DNA of 64,000 bases from Streptococcus sobrinus DSM 20742 = ATCC 33478 (GCF_000686605.1 NZ_JMLC01000003.1:1-64000), one strand, 5' to 3'. Counted from the first letter of the stretch, positions 16,602 through 25,623 are shown. The notes: generated from the letters alone by a model not told the origin. Numbers and translations: made by a program.

Positions 16602-16725
16602 GTTAAGGAAACAGTCCATTAAAATGGCTCTATTTCCTACGGCAAGCACTATGGTGGTTCGCCTAAACATCTCACTAAGTCAGAAAATCGAGCATTATCG
16701 ACTCAATTTTCTGACTGTCGCAAAC
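16602..16725 (-). repeat. modular palindromic repeat family 2, copy 2
   Basis: A tandem 124-bp copy of the preceding unit. The flanks are nearly identical, but the third stem has changed completely to CAGAAAATCGAG/CTCAATTTTCTG and still pairs with one mismatch. This is direct evidence that pairing, not sequence, is conserved. Confidence 0.85.
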
Positions 16726-16815
16726 GATACCACGGAGCAAAGCCGTCTTCTTGTCCATACAAGAGCTGGCTAACTTCAATCAGCCAGTATTTTCGACTGG
16801 CTGGTTCTCGTGTCG

Positions 16816-16966
16816 CTAAGCCGTTAAGCAACTCATAGGGTTAAAAAGGTCTGGGAGACCTTTTTAACCCGAACCTGAAAATAGAAGAGTGAGGTTGAAA
16901 TCAACGCAGGTGCTTGCGCCTAGGTGATTTCATCTAAATTCACAGACTTGTAGGCGTGTTCAATTC
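16816..16966 (+). repeat. intergenic repeat family 1, copy C
   Basis: Starts CTAAGCCGTTAAGCAACTC and ends TAGGCGTGTTCAATTC. It contains an extra perfect stem GGGTTAAAAAGGTCT/AGACCTTTTTAACCC that is absent from copy B. The stretch before it (16726-16815) holds CAGCCAGT/ACTGGCTG and CTTGTCCATACAAG hairpins and resembles part of the element at 23695-24105. Confidence 0.75.
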
Positions 16967-17112
16967 CTAACTCATTGGCTTAAACCTTTAGAAACTAGTA
17001 TAGCATAGATGAAGGAATTACGGTGGCCAAAAAGGAGGAAGAAAGTTAAAATTATACTGCAGGGACCTTGGTCAAATATGATAAAATGGAAATACCTAAT
17101 CGTCACGGATAA

Positions 17113-17223
17113 AGTTACTCTTTTGATGCTTTTTTAAGAGTGACTACGAAAGCTACTATTTTGAGTTTTCTATATTTCTGACTAACTTAGATCAGGCAAT
17201 TTTATCGACTTGTCTTATCCACG
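17113..17223 (+). repeat. intergenic repeat family 5, copy 1
   Basis: Begins AGTTACTC, then a variable stem, GAGTGACTACGAAAGCTA, TTTCTATATTTCTGACTAA and ends in TCTTATCCACG. The same ordered blocks occur at 61217-61323. Seen by direct comparison only. Confidence 0.65.
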
Positions 17224-17298
17224 GATCAAGTCAAGCCCATTATTTCCAATTTGAACGATCGGTTACCTATTAAAGACTGTCGCAAAAGGAGGTCTTAT

Positions 17299-18033
17299 AT
17301 GCGAGATAATCACCTACACACCTATTTTTCCTATGATTCCCAGGCTAAATTCGAAGACTATCTGGCTACCTATCCTGGAGAAATCGTGACAACCGAACAT
17401 TTTGATTTGTCCAACCCCTATACGAAAAAGGATGATGCTCCTGATTATGCTGCCTACAGTCGGGAAATTGAGCGACTCAATCAACTTTACGGTAATCGCA
17501 TTAAACGTGGCATCGAGATTGGCTATTACCAGCCTCGGGAAGCAGATATTTTAGCCTACTTGGCAGATAAGGACTATGACCTCAAGCTGCTGTCGGTTCA
17601 TCACAATGGTCAAAACGATTATCTGGATGATGAGATAGCAGAGCGTGATAGGGATGAGGTTATTTCTGAGTACCTGGATTTACTCGAGGCTGCCATTGGA
17701 CGGGTGGATGCTCATGTCTTGGCCCACTTTGATTATGGCTTTCGGCTCTTTGAGCTTAGTCCTGCTGACTTGCAGATTTATGAACCACAACTGATTGCTA
17801 TTTTCCAAAAGATGATCAAGAACGACTTGGCTTTCGAACTAAATAGCAAGTCTATGTATCTTTATCATCACGAGGATCTTTATCGCTATGCCTTGGGTCT
17901 GGTAAAAAGATTGGGCTGCCAAAAGTACTCCCTAGGTTCTGATGGCCACAAGCTAGAACATTTTCGCCTAAATTTTAAACAATTGGAAGGCCTCTTAACC
18001 GAGTTTGATATCGGCTTAGACCAACTGATCTGA
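17299..18033 (+). CDS. PHP-domain phosphoesterase (HisK-like)
   Basis: This 244-residue protein of the PHP superfamily resembles the histidinol-phosphatase (HisK/HisJ) group of metal-dependent phosphoesterases. Metal-binding motifs seen are NHLHTYFSYDS (HxH at 5-7), VTTEHFD, GIEIGYYQ, LSVHHNG, LAHFDYG and SDGHKLEHF, which together cover the usual seven to nine ligands. AAAGGAGG (17285-17292) fixes the start at 17299, although the frame is open from 17251. No other histidine genes are nearby, so the substrate is uncertain. Confidence 0.82.
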   Translation: MRDNHLHTYFSYDSQAKFEDYLATYPGEIVTTEHFDLSNPYTKKDDAPDYAAYSREIERLNQLYGNRIKRGIEIGYYQPREADILAYLADKDYDLKLLSVHHNGQNDYLDDEIAERDRDEVISEYLDLLEAAIGRVDAHVLAHFDYGFRLFELSPADLQIYEPQLIAIFQKMIKNDLAFELNSKSMYLYHHEDLYRYALGLVKRLGCQKYSLGSDGHKLEHFRLNFKQLEGLLTEFDIGLDQLI

Positions 18034-18067
18034 TGGGCTTAATACTGGAGAAAAATCTGGGTAAATC

Positions 18068-18096
18068 TTTAAATGCCTAGTGATTTGTGGTAGAAT
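18068..18096 (+). promoter_or_regulatory. tpiA promoter
   Basis: TTTAAA (18068-18073), 17 bases, TAGAAT (18091-18096) preceded by TGG (extended -10). Confidence 0.7.
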
Positions 18097-18106
18097 AAGG
18101 GAGTAA

Positions 18107-18889
<783 letters not shown>

Positions 18890-18913
18890 TCAATAAGCAA
18901 AAATAGTTAAATA

Positions 18914-18955
18914 AAAAAATAGGTTAGAAGTTATTTGTACTTCTGACCTATTTTT
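18914..18955. terminator. bidirectional terminator after tpiA
   Basis: AAAAATAGGTTAGAAG pairs with CTTCTGACCTATTTTT across a short loop. The A and T tails allow termination of tpiA and of the opposing CPBP gene. Confidence 0.85.
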
Positions 18956-18990
18956 ATGGAATTTTAGACTCATAAAAATCTATAAGATTA

Positions 18991-19653
18991 CTAATGGAAA
19001 ATCAGTGCAACTACTGTAATTAGACTATTGAAGCCGATGTGAGCTATAATACTGTATTTTATCGTTCTAGTTTTCCAATAAATCAAAGTAAAATATAAAC
19101 CACTTATTAGATAACCAAAGAGATTAAAATTGAATGAATAGGTGTGTAGGAAAGCAAAGTAAAAAGCGACTAAAAGAACGACAATGATCTCAGATTTGGG
19201 AAATAGCTGTAGCAAAATTTCTTGTAAAAAACCTCGAAAAAGTAGCTCTTCTAAAATAGGAGCCATTAGATTTGTAGCAAACAGCATGAAGTAAAATTTA
19301 TCAGAGAATAGATATTTTATAATAGCTTGATTATTACCCGATTCAGTATATAGTCCTAATTTGATTAGAATACTATTGGCTAACAATTCAAGAGTAAATA
19401 TGGATATGACCCTAAGTAGAATCTTCCAAATAGCCATTGGTTTTCTCGGCAAATGTTTCTTTCTTAGGATTTTCTGTCTAAGCAAAAAGAGAAGGAAGAA
19501 AATGGTACAAGCGACGATTAATGCTATAAAAACTTCCTTCATATCAAGCCCAGCCTGATTCATTTTCTGAATGACAATATAAGTCGGAAGTTGGATGAGG
19601 ATAGATAAAATAAAGGTAATAATTACTAAAGAGACAGATCTGATGATTTTCAT
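18991..19653 (-). CDS. CPBP intramembrane protease, putative bacteriocin immunity protein
   Basis: A 220-residue polytopic membrane protein of the CPBP (Abi/CAAX-protease) family. All three motifs are present: EELLFRG (EExxxR), YFAFLHTY (FxxxH) and HIGFNS (HxxxN/D). It lies downstream, on the same strand, of two double-glycine peptide genes (19781-20120), the arrangement of class II bacteriocin immunity genes such as the PlnI/SkkI type, so self-immunity is likely but inferred. A terminator at 19714-19751 separates it from the peptides, implying partial read-through or a separate promoter. The start has only a weak ribosome-binding site and could be slightly off. Confidence 0.75.
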   Translation of the reverse strand: MKIIRSVSLVIITFILSILIQLPTYIVIQKMNQAGLDMKEVFIALIVACTIFFLLFLLRQKILRKKHLPRKPMAIWKILLRVISIFTLELLANSILIKLGLYTESGNNQAIIKYLFSDKFYFMLFATNLMAPILEELLFRGFLQEILLQLFPKSEIIVVLLVAFYFAFLHTYSFNFNLFGYLISGLYFTLIYWKTRTIKYSIIAHIGFNSLITVVALIFH

Positions 19654-19713
19654 ATTTATTGCTTTTCTAATGGAATGGAGGCAGAACTGTTAAATTAAAG
19701 AAGATAAAAAATA

Positions 19714-19751
19714 AGAAGCCCTAGCCTAATCTGTTAGTAAGCTAGGGCTTC
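19714..19751 (-). terminator. terminator after bacteriocin peptide genes
   Basis: GAAGCCCTAGC and GCTAGGGCTTC form a perfect 11-bp stem; on the minus strand it is followed by TTATTTTTTATC. Confidence 0.85.
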
Positions 19752-19780
19752 AAAAGATTTATATTAGTACCAATGCACTT

Positions 19781-19938
19781 TTAGCAGTGACCACGACGGC
19801 GTTTACCATTCCAACCATCAGCCAATCCACAAAAGGATCTTAAAAGTTGATTATAGGTTGGAAGTGTAGGAATTAAGCCTCCACCACCACCAACGATTGA
19901 GACAGTTCTACAGCAGTCATATTTTGATAGTTTTTCAT
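19781..19938 (-). pseudogene. double-glycine bacteriocin peptide, frameshifted
   Basis: The ATG at 19938 has AGGAGT in the right place and opens MKNYQNMTAVELSQ, then shifts and stops after 22 codons. In the next frame the sequence continues IVGGGGG and a mature-like peptide LIPTLPTYNQLLRSFCGLAD ending RRRGHC, to the TAA at 19781. One missing A (CAATC where CAAATC would keep the frame) explains the break and would restore the leader ELSQIVGG. The would-be mature part has two cysteines and a basic C-terminus. It is the second gene of a pair with 19956-20120. A sequencing error in the short A-run cannot be excluded. Confidence 0.72.
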
Positions 19939-19955
19939 AGTATTACTCCTTTCTT

Positions 19956-20120
19956 TTACCCTTTACACCAGTTAGACCAATTACAAAAGCCACGATATTG
20001 TTGTCGAGCCCATTTTCCAATACCATACCAGAAGTTATATCCCTCATCTCCTCCACCCTTTATTTTAACCAGTTGAGTATTATCCAAAGTTTCAAAGTTA
20101 CTAAGAACATCTTTATTCAT
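19956..20120 (-). CDS. double-glycine class II bacteriocin precursor
   Basis: A 54-codon gene with AGGAGGT upstream of the ATG at 20120. The leader MNKDVLSNFETLDNTQ followed by LVKIKGG has the double-glycine pattern (Ile -4, Leu -7, Leu -12, Phe -15). Cleavage gives a roughly 31-residue cationic, Trp-rich peptide starting GDEGYNFWYGIGKWARQ and ending CNWSNWCKG, with two cysteines that could form a disulfide. It is followed 17 nt later by the frameshifted partner, so this looks like a two-peptide (class IIb) locus with one component broken. Export needs an ABC transporter not in the window. A minus-strand extended -10 TGATATTAT lies at about 20239-20247. Confidence 0.8.
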   Translation of the reverse strand: MNKDVLSNFETLDNTQLVKIKGGGDEGYNFWYGIGKWARQQYRGFCNWSNWCKG

Positions 20121-20132
20121 AACAGACCTCCT

Positions 20133-20416
20133 ATTTCTGTGTTTTGAGCTTCTGTAACACCAAAATGTCGCAACTCAATAAGGTATAATTGAAAAAGCTT
20201 TGATAGATATTTTTTTGTCTTATGCACCAGACACTTGTATAATATCACAGAAAAAGGGTGAAAATTCATCTATGTCGTGAAACGGTCTAAATTTGTCATG
20301 AGATGAATTTTCTAGGAAAATTTCGATTTTTTAATCAAAGGATTTGATGCTCTTGTCAAAAATTTTTGAACTAAAAAAGACTGAGAGAAATTCAAAACTC
20401 TCAGCCTTTTTGTTTA
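20133..20416. other. regulatory spacer upstream of the bacteriocin genes
   Basis: No gene is visible. It contains a minus-strand -10 candidate (20239-20244) and, near 20378-20410, the inverted repeat GACTGAGAG/CTCTCAGCC-like, with a T-run, that could terminate transcription after murN. No convincing direct-repeat operator was recognised. Confidence 0.4.
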
Positions 20417-21649
20417 CTAGCGTCCCAATACTTTCTTAATGCCCTTGAGGGCTTTGAATTTGAGGGGACTTGGGTAGTAGCGAAAGGTTCCCATCTTACG
20501 GGTGATGTAACCGTTGAAGTTTTGTTTGAAACGTAGAACGCCGTCAGAGCCATCGAAGATACCTTCGATTCCTAAAAAGTTATAGCTGGGGATGCCACGC
20601 TTGATGGCTTCCAGCATGACATGCTCCTGCAGGAGGGCAGGGGCATAGAATTTATTGAATTCGGTATAGGAGCCTGAGAAGAGGTAAATAGCTTCCTGTT
20701 TGGTATAGACAAAGAGACTGCCAGCTAGAATCACATCTTGATGACCATGGTGATCAAGCAGCTCCTGCGCTTCCTCTAGGCGTTTATCAAAGGTAGCGAC
20801 TTGTTGGTCCAGTTCTTTTTTTTGCCTTAGGTATTTGGAAGATTCAAGATTTTTGGCGTGGGTCTGGGCGAGTTTGTCTAGTTTGGCTTGAAGTTTGGTC
20901 TGACTATCTTTCAGATGATCAGCGTAATCTTGAAAGTTAAGACTGGCAATCATAAATTCTGCCTGGTCGCCCCAGCTGTCAAAGAAGGCTTGGTAGTATT
21001 CCAGGTCCTTGTCGGTATAATCCCTTCGGTCAGAAGTAGAAGACGTGATTTCCTTGAACAGCGCTAGCTCTTCTCGGCTCAATTTTTTCAGCTTGGTTCC
21101 AAAGGTTTTGGATTTCTTAACCAGAGGTCGGCCCTTCTTACTCAAGGATTTCATGAGGTTATCGGCAGTAATCTCCCGCATATCCTTGACATAATGCCAG
21201 TCAGGCTCACCCCCAGGATAACCGGTTTGCAGGCCATCGTGAACAAAGCCCAAGTCGGTCAAGGTCTTAATCAGCTCTGGGCGTTCGTCATCAATCGGAT
21301 TACCATCGCTGTCAAAGGTTTGGTAGGTATCGTAGGGCTTAACCAGCAGCTCTAGAGCCCCTTCATTTTTAGCATAATCCTGCAAGCCACGGTAGAAGTC
21401 GCTCAGGTACTTTGTGTCTGTTGAGAAGGGACCCGAATTGATTTCCATATGGAGACCACCAGTCATAGGCATAGAGTAGACTAGGGCAGCCACCTGCAGA
21501 TCTCCATCGGCTCTGAGACCAACGTAGGCAATGCTATAGCCCCGTTTTTTAAAGAGCTCAGCCATCTGGCTTGACTGCATAAAGGACTTATAAGCTACCT
21601 TTTGGCTGAAGGTCTCGAAGACCTTCTTGCTTAAAATTTCAAAGCTCAT
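20417..21649 (-). CDS. murN: FemAB family aminoacyl-tRNA-dependent peptidoglycan transferase, MurN-like
   Basis: A 410-residue FemX/FemAB transferase that adds the second amino acid of the peptidoglycan cross-bridge from aminoacyl-tRNA to the lysine side chain of the lipid precursor. Two GNAT-like halves are separated by a helical hairpin around residues 240-300 (the charged QTKLQAKLDKLAQTHAKNL stretch), typical of the coiled-coil arm. AGSLFVYTKQEAIYLFSGS and NFLGIEGIFDG are family signatures. It overlaps murM by four bases (ATGA), so the two are co-translated. The amino acid added cannot be read from sequence. Confidence 0.86.
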   Translation of the reverse strand: MSFEILSKKVFETFSQKVAYKSFMQSSQMAELFKKRGYSIAYVGLRADGDLQVAALVYSMPMTGGLHMEINSGPFSTDTKYLSDFYRGLQDYAKNEGALELLVKPYDTYQTFDSDGNPIDDERPELIKTLTDLGFVHDGLQTGYPGGEPDWHYVKDMREITADNLMKSLSKKGRPLVKKSKTFGTKLKKLSREELALFKEITSSTSDRRDYTDKDLEYYQAFFDSWGDQAEFMIASLNFQDYADHLKDSQTKLQAKLDKLAQTHAKNLESSKYLRQKKELDQQVATFDKRLEEAQELLDHHGHQDVILAGSLFVYTKQEAIYLFSGSYTEFNKFYAPALLQEHVMLEAIKRGIPSYNFLGIEGIFDGSDGVLRFKQNFNGYITRKMGTFRYYPSPLKFKALKGIKKVLGR

Positions 21650-22860
21650 TCGTGGTTACTCCTTGCTTGTTTACGTTTGTTGTAAGCGTACATAGCTGGT
21701 TTGTAGAGGAAGCTGACTGGGATGTTAAATTCCCCGATAAATTCCTCAATGGTTGGATTGAAGTTGGACTTGAACTTGGTCAGGCCATCATCTAAGGTTC
21801 CTTCAACACCACCCATATTGGCCCAGATAATACCATCAGCATAGGCATCATCAAAGACTTTTGGATAGAGGGAATATTGGGGATAGAATTTCTTAAATTC
21901 ATCATTCATGCCGGCATAGAGCATTTCCATGACATTGCCGAAACGAACGGACAGGATACCAGCGATAATCAGCTCATCGTCATACTTGCCAACATATTCT
22001 TCAAATTCGCTAATATATTTTTGAACAGAATTTTTTTGTTGGGTCAGCTTGGTCAGCCGTTTCTTTTGATTTTCGGCTGTTTCCGATAAATCCTTTTCAA
22101 TCTGAGCCAGTTGCTCCTTGTATTCGGCTAGGCGTTTAGGCAGATTGACCTTGGCCAGGTGCAGATAGGCATCATCACCATAGATGGTCATCATCTTCTT
22201 GAAGTAATCATAATTACGCAGGGCAACACCCTTACGATTTTCTGTCAGAGCCACGACATCTGCGAAGGCTTGGACATCATCGATAGTTCCTCGGCTGGTA
22301 ATAACACCCCGTTTCTGGGCATCTTTCATCAGCCGTTTGGTGTGCTTAGGGAAGGTTGAAAGCATGTCTTCTTGGGTGTAGACATTGGCTTGAAAACGTG
22401 GTTGGATACTTTCAGCGATCTCCATGGTGCGACCAGTCCACTGGGCCCCAGCCTTTTTGAGGTTTTCGAGAACAGCTAGTGTTTTAGAATTTTCCTCAAC
22501 TTCCTCGCCAATTTTATAGGCCTTGAGCAGGAGGGCTGGATCAAATTTGATAAAGAGGGCGTGCTTGGACTTACCGTATTTTTTTAGGGATTTAATGACA
22601 TAGTCAACAACCTCTTGGTTTTGGTAGTCCATAATTGGTCCGCGAGGGACATAGAGCATGGTCATTCCCAGAGGTAGGCGTTTAATCAGTATAGAAGCAG
22701 AAGCGACTAATTTGTCATCCTGGTAGAAGCCTAGGCGTTCATTGTCCCAATTATCTTTGACCTGAGCCCAGTTGGAGCTTTGGAGCAAATTGGTTTGGTT
22801 GCTGGCCTTGGCAAATTGGTCATGTTCTTGGGCAGAAATTCCCACTTTATAAGTAAACAT
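21646..22860 (-). CDS. murM: FemAB family peptidoglycan branching transferase, MurM-like
   Basis: A paralogue of the next gene, 404 residues, expected to add the first cross-bridge amino acid to lipid II at the inner face of the membrane. It has the FemAB domain LYVPRGPIMDYQN, the helical arm with YKEQLAQIEKDLSETAENQ, and WANMGGVEGTLDDGLTKFK near the C-terminus. The ATG at 22860 overlaps the stop of the upstream HAD gene (TAATG), so I prefer it to the GTG at 22875. MurM/MurN content affects beta-lactam tolerance and lysis in streptococci. Confidence 0.86.
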   Translation of the reverse strand: MFTYKVGISAQEHDQFAKASNQTNLLQSSNWAQVKDNWDNERLGFYQDDKLVASASILIKRLPLGMTMLYVPRGPIMDYQNQEVVDYVIKSLKKYGKSKHALFIKFDPALLLKAYKIGEEVEENSKTLAVLENLKKAGAQWTGRTMEIAESIQPRFQANVYTQEDMLSTFPKHTKRLMKDAQKRGVITSRGTIDDVQAFADVVALTENRKGVALRNYDYFKKMMTIYGDDAYLHLAKVNLPKRLAEYKEQLAQIEKDLSETAENQKKRLTKLTQQKNSVQKYISEFEEYVGKYDDELIIAGILSVRFGNVMEMLYAGMNDEFKKFYPQYSLYPKVFDDAYADGIIWANMGGVEGTLDDGLTKFKSNFNPTIEEFIGEFNIPVSFLYKPAMYAYNKRKQARSNHE

Positions 22861-23669
22861 TAATCTAAAACCCACTTTCTAATGGCATAAGCGACACCGG
22901 AGTCATCATTCGATTTGGTAATGTGTTCGGCAATTTTTTTCAATTCTGGATTCCCATTTTCCATGACAATCGGATGGCCGACAACCTCTAGCATGGTCCG
23001 GTCATTTTCTTCATCGCCGATAGCCATGGTTTCTTCGACAGCAATGCCCAATTTTTCAGCCAAATGAAGGACTGCAGTCCCCTTGCTGGAAGTTTTATTG
23101 GTCAGTTCTAGGTAGAAGGGCCGAGATTTTACGATGGTAAAACGGCCATAAAATTCTTGAGGAATTTTAGCAATGGCCGCATCCAGAATTTCAGGTTCAT
23201 CAATATACATGGTCTTGACGAATTCCCTATCGCGATTTTCCTCAGGTGTCCGATAGAAAATTGGCATGCTGACCAGGGTAGCTTCGTGGACCGTGTAGTG
23301 CCCGATGTTACGGTTGCTGGTGTAGATGCCGTCCTTGGTGATGGCGTGGGAGTGAACCCCTAACTTAGTTGCTAGAAGCTCAATGTCTAGGTAGTCATCG
23401 TAAGAAAGGGCATCCTTGATGACTTCCTGGCTGCTAGCCGTCTCTTGAACCAGAGCCCCATTGAAGGTAATGACATAATTGTCAGGCTCGTTTAGGCCTA
23501 GCTCTTCTAAGAGAGCTTGGACACCAGCGATAGGGCGACCTGTTGTGATGACGATCTTGACACCGACAGCCTTAGCCTCCTGGATGGCTTGATAGACCTC
23601 GGGCGTGATTTGGCGGTCACTGTTGACTAGCGTGCCATCAATGTCGATAGCAACAAGTTTGATTGACAT
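22860..23669 (-). CDS. Cof-type HAD-IIB sugar-phosphate phosphatase
   Basis: A 269-residue cytoplasmic haloacid dehalogenase-type phosphatase. Motif I is IDIDGTLVNSD (nucleophile Asp8, Asp10), motif II ITTGRP, and motif IV AIGDEENDRTML with the Mg2+ acidic pair; a C2B-type cap lies between II and III. Such enzymes act on sugar phosphates or pyridoxal phosphate with broad specificity. It is the first gene of a translationally coupled set HAD-murM-murN. GGAG lies upstream of the ATG. Confidence 0.88.
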   Translation of the reverse strand: MSIKLVAIDIDGTLVNSDRQITPEVYQAIQEAKAVGVKIVITTGRPIAGVQALLEELGLNEPDNYVITFNGALVQETASSQEVIKDALSYDDYLDIELLATKLGVHSHAITKDGIYTSNRNIGHYTVHEATLVSMPIFYRTPEENRDREFVKTMYIDEPEILDAAIAKIPQEFYGRFTIVKSRPFYLELTNKTSSKGTAVLHLAEKLGIAVEETMAIGDEENDRTMLEVVGHPIVMENGNPELKKIAEHITKSNDDSGVAYAIRKWVLD

Positions 23670-23694
23670 GGTTTTTTTCTCCAGTTTTTATTAC

Positions 23695-24105
23695 TACTCG
23701 ATGAAAATCGAAAATAAGATGGAGCAAAGACACCAACCACTAAAGTGGTAAATATCTAACGGTAATCTCTATAGCGATTACCTAGCTCCCTTACTAACAC
23801 GGATGAAGTAGTGTTATCGATTACGTTATCCGTGTGTCACCAGTTAACTGACTGGGCTGCTGGTAGCTCAAAAGGTCTGGGAGACCTTTTGAAGTGGAAA
23901 ACTGAGAAAGATTTACTTTCCTCACTCAGTAGGTACGGCAAAGCGAGTTAACGCTGCGACACGAAAACCAGACAGTCGATTTTACTGTTTGGTTAGAGTT
24001 AGTGAATGACATAGGTAGACCACAATGGTGACTACCGTTGCAAATCAAGATTTTCTAAATCTTAGATTTGCCTTGTCATCAAATTGTTTTGATTTTCAAT
24101 GAGTA
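23695..24105. repeat. BOX-like 411-bp repeat element
   Basis: The ends are inverted repeats: TACTCGATGAAAATC (23695-23709) and GATTTTCAATGAGTA (24091-24105), the same kind of termini as pneumococcal BOX elements (boxA and boxC ends). Inside are several stems, including ACCACTAAAGTGGT, GGTAATC/GATTACC, CACGGAT/ATCCGTG, CAAAAGGTCT/AGACCTTTTG, and AAACAGT/ACAGTCG-type pairs. Part of it resembles 16740-16830. It fills the gap before the HAD gene. No ORF is seen. Confidence 0.75.
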
Positions 24106-24110
24106 AAAGT

Positions 24111-24141
24111 AAAAGCCCAAGCACTCAGTGGCAAGGGCTTG
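24111..24141 (-). terminator. probable terminator of the HD gene
   Basis: AAGCCC (24113-24118) and GGGCTT (24135-24140) bracket an inner GCACT/AGTG pair. On the minus strand GGGCTTTTACTTTT follows. The region 24142-24282 holds nothing else I can recognise. Confidence 0.5.
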
Positions 24142-24282
24142 AGGGCTCATACATCCCTATTATTTTACTAAAAATTAGGCTATTTGTCAGCTGGGATACT
24201 AGGTTAATACAAAGTTCTCAAGTACTGGGCTGATATCAGGTTATGAAGTAGGTCAGGAAAATTTTAGGAATAGAAATTTCCA

Positions 24283-25575
24283 CTACTGCAGGACATCATT
24301 CTTGATGTGGCTGAGGAAGACCTCCTTTTCTCTAGCAAAAAGGTCGTCAGTCGCCAGCATTTCAGCTGGGAAATAGAAACGCCTATCTCCGTGAACCGTT
24401 CCAGTCAAAGCTTTGACGAGGTCAGATTCTTGACTGAGTTCCTTGAGACTGCCATCTTTTTGCAAAAGCTCAATCTGAGTTCGGGGATTCTCTTTTTCCG
24501 GCCGATAAATATCATAGGGCAGGTCGAAATTCTTGTGTTCAGCGGTGTAGTAGTCAGGGTCGTAACCAATGGCAGCGACTAGCTTCCTCAGGTCTGCCAG
24601 TGGTGTTTGACTTTGGTTGGTCAGAATCACTGATTTAAAGAGTCTACGATTGATAAAGCGATTGGCCAAATCAGCCAGGATGGCATCTTCTGAGGTCATC
24701 CAGCTTTGAAAATAAGTATTCATGACCCCATCATCCAAACGCAGATAGTCCTGCAGACTGTAGTTCTTTTCAAAAAAAGGAATCAGGCAGGGTGAGGTTT
24801 TCTCAAAGTAGACCTTTTGATCGGGATAGAGGACCTTGGCCCGCTTGAGCAGATTTTGTAGGAGGACCTCCATGGCCCGACTGGCTGGATGGAAATAAAC
24901 CTGCATATACATCTGGTAGCGACTGACCAGATAGTCTTCAATAGCATGCGTTCCATTAATAGTAAAGGCAATTCTATTACCATAGGGACGGATAACACTA
25001 AGGATACGGGTTAAATCAAATTGTCCATAGCTGGCTCCTGTATAATAAGCATCTCTCAGGAGGTAGTCCATACGGTCGCAGTCAATTTGGCTGGAAATCA
25101 ATTGTTCTACCTGCTTGTTGGGATAGGTATGGTTGATAACGCTGGCCACCTTGTCGGGGAAGTCAGGTGAAATTCGTCGCAAGACCGCATTGACCTCAGT
25201 TTCTGGATTGGTGATAATCTCCTGAGTAACGGCTTCATGGTCTGTTCCAAAGAGTCGTTCAAAGGTGTGGGAATAGGCCCCGTGGCCAAGATCATGCAGG
25301 AGACCTGCTGCCATGGTCAGAAGACTGTCCTCTTGATTCCAGTCATCAGGATAGTGCTTTTCAAAGTAGGATACCACTGAATTGGCCAGATGATAGACTC
25401 CCAGACAGTGGGAAAAGCGACTGTGTTCAGCTCCATGGAAGGTATAGCTAGTTGTTGCCACCTGTTTAATCCGTCTCAGACGCTGAAATTCGCTGGTATT
25501 AATCAGGTCGTAAATGATTGGATCTGTAACAGATATATAATTGTGAATAGGGTCACGAAAAATTTTTTCATTCAT
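24283..25575 (-). CDS. HD-domain phosphohydrolase
   Basis: A 430-residue protein of the dGTPase-like/SAMHD1-like HD superfamily, widespread in streptococci. It starts MNEKIFRDPIHNYISVTDP. The metal-binding histidine and aspartate motifs are visible: FHGAEHSRFSHCLGVYHLA, AAGLLHDLGHGAYSHTFE (HD pair), and QIDCDRMDYLLRDAYYTG with the downstream Asp. It probably hydrolyses a nucleotide, but the substrate is unknown. No ribosome-binding site precedes the ATG, and an extended -10 ends six bases before it, so the mRNA may be leaderless. Confidence 0.85.
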   Translation of the reverse strand: MNEKIFRDPIHNYISVTDPIIYDLINTSEFQRLRRIKQVATTSYTFHGAEHSRFSHCLGVYHLANSVVSYFEKHYPDDWNQEDSLLTMAAGLLHDLGHGAYSHTFERLFGTDHEAVTQEIITNPETEVNAVLRRISPDFPDKVASVINHTYPNKQVEQLISSQIDCDRMDYLLRDAYYTGASYGQFDLTRILSVIRPYGNRIAFTINGTHAIEDYLVSRYQMYMQVYFHPASRAMEVLLQNLLKRAKVLYPDQKVYFEKTSPCLIPFFEKNYSLQDYLRLDDGVMNTYFQSWMTSEDAILADLANRFINRRLFKSVILTNQSQTPLADLRKLVAAIGYDPDYYTAEHKNFDLPYDIYRPEKENPRTQIELLQKDGSLKELSQESDLVKALTGTVHGDRRFYFPAEMLATDDLFAREKEVFLSHIKNDVLQ

Positions 25576-25581
25576 GATTTT

Positions 25582-25590
25582 AGTATAGCA
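25582..25590 (-). promoter_or_regulatory. extended -10 of the HD gene, leaderless start
   Basis: On the minus strand TGCTATACT ends at 25582; the seventh base downstream is the A of the ATG at 25575. No -35 of quality and no ribosome-binding site are seen. Confidence 0.5.
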
Positions 25591-25594
25591 AAAA

Positions 25595-25623
25595 TTGCCA
25601 AGTTCTGCCGAAATTGGTAGAAT
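25595..25623 (+). promoter_or_regulatory. promoter of the DUF1934 gene
   Basis: TTGCCA (25595-25600), 17 bases, TAGAAT (25618-25623) with an upstream TGG. It is back-to-back with the HD gene promoter. Confidence 0.65.

Noticed and set aside
16478-16725. CRISPR-like tandem repeats
   Set aside because: The units are 124 bp, directly adjacent without spacers, and are internally palindromic; there are no cas genes.
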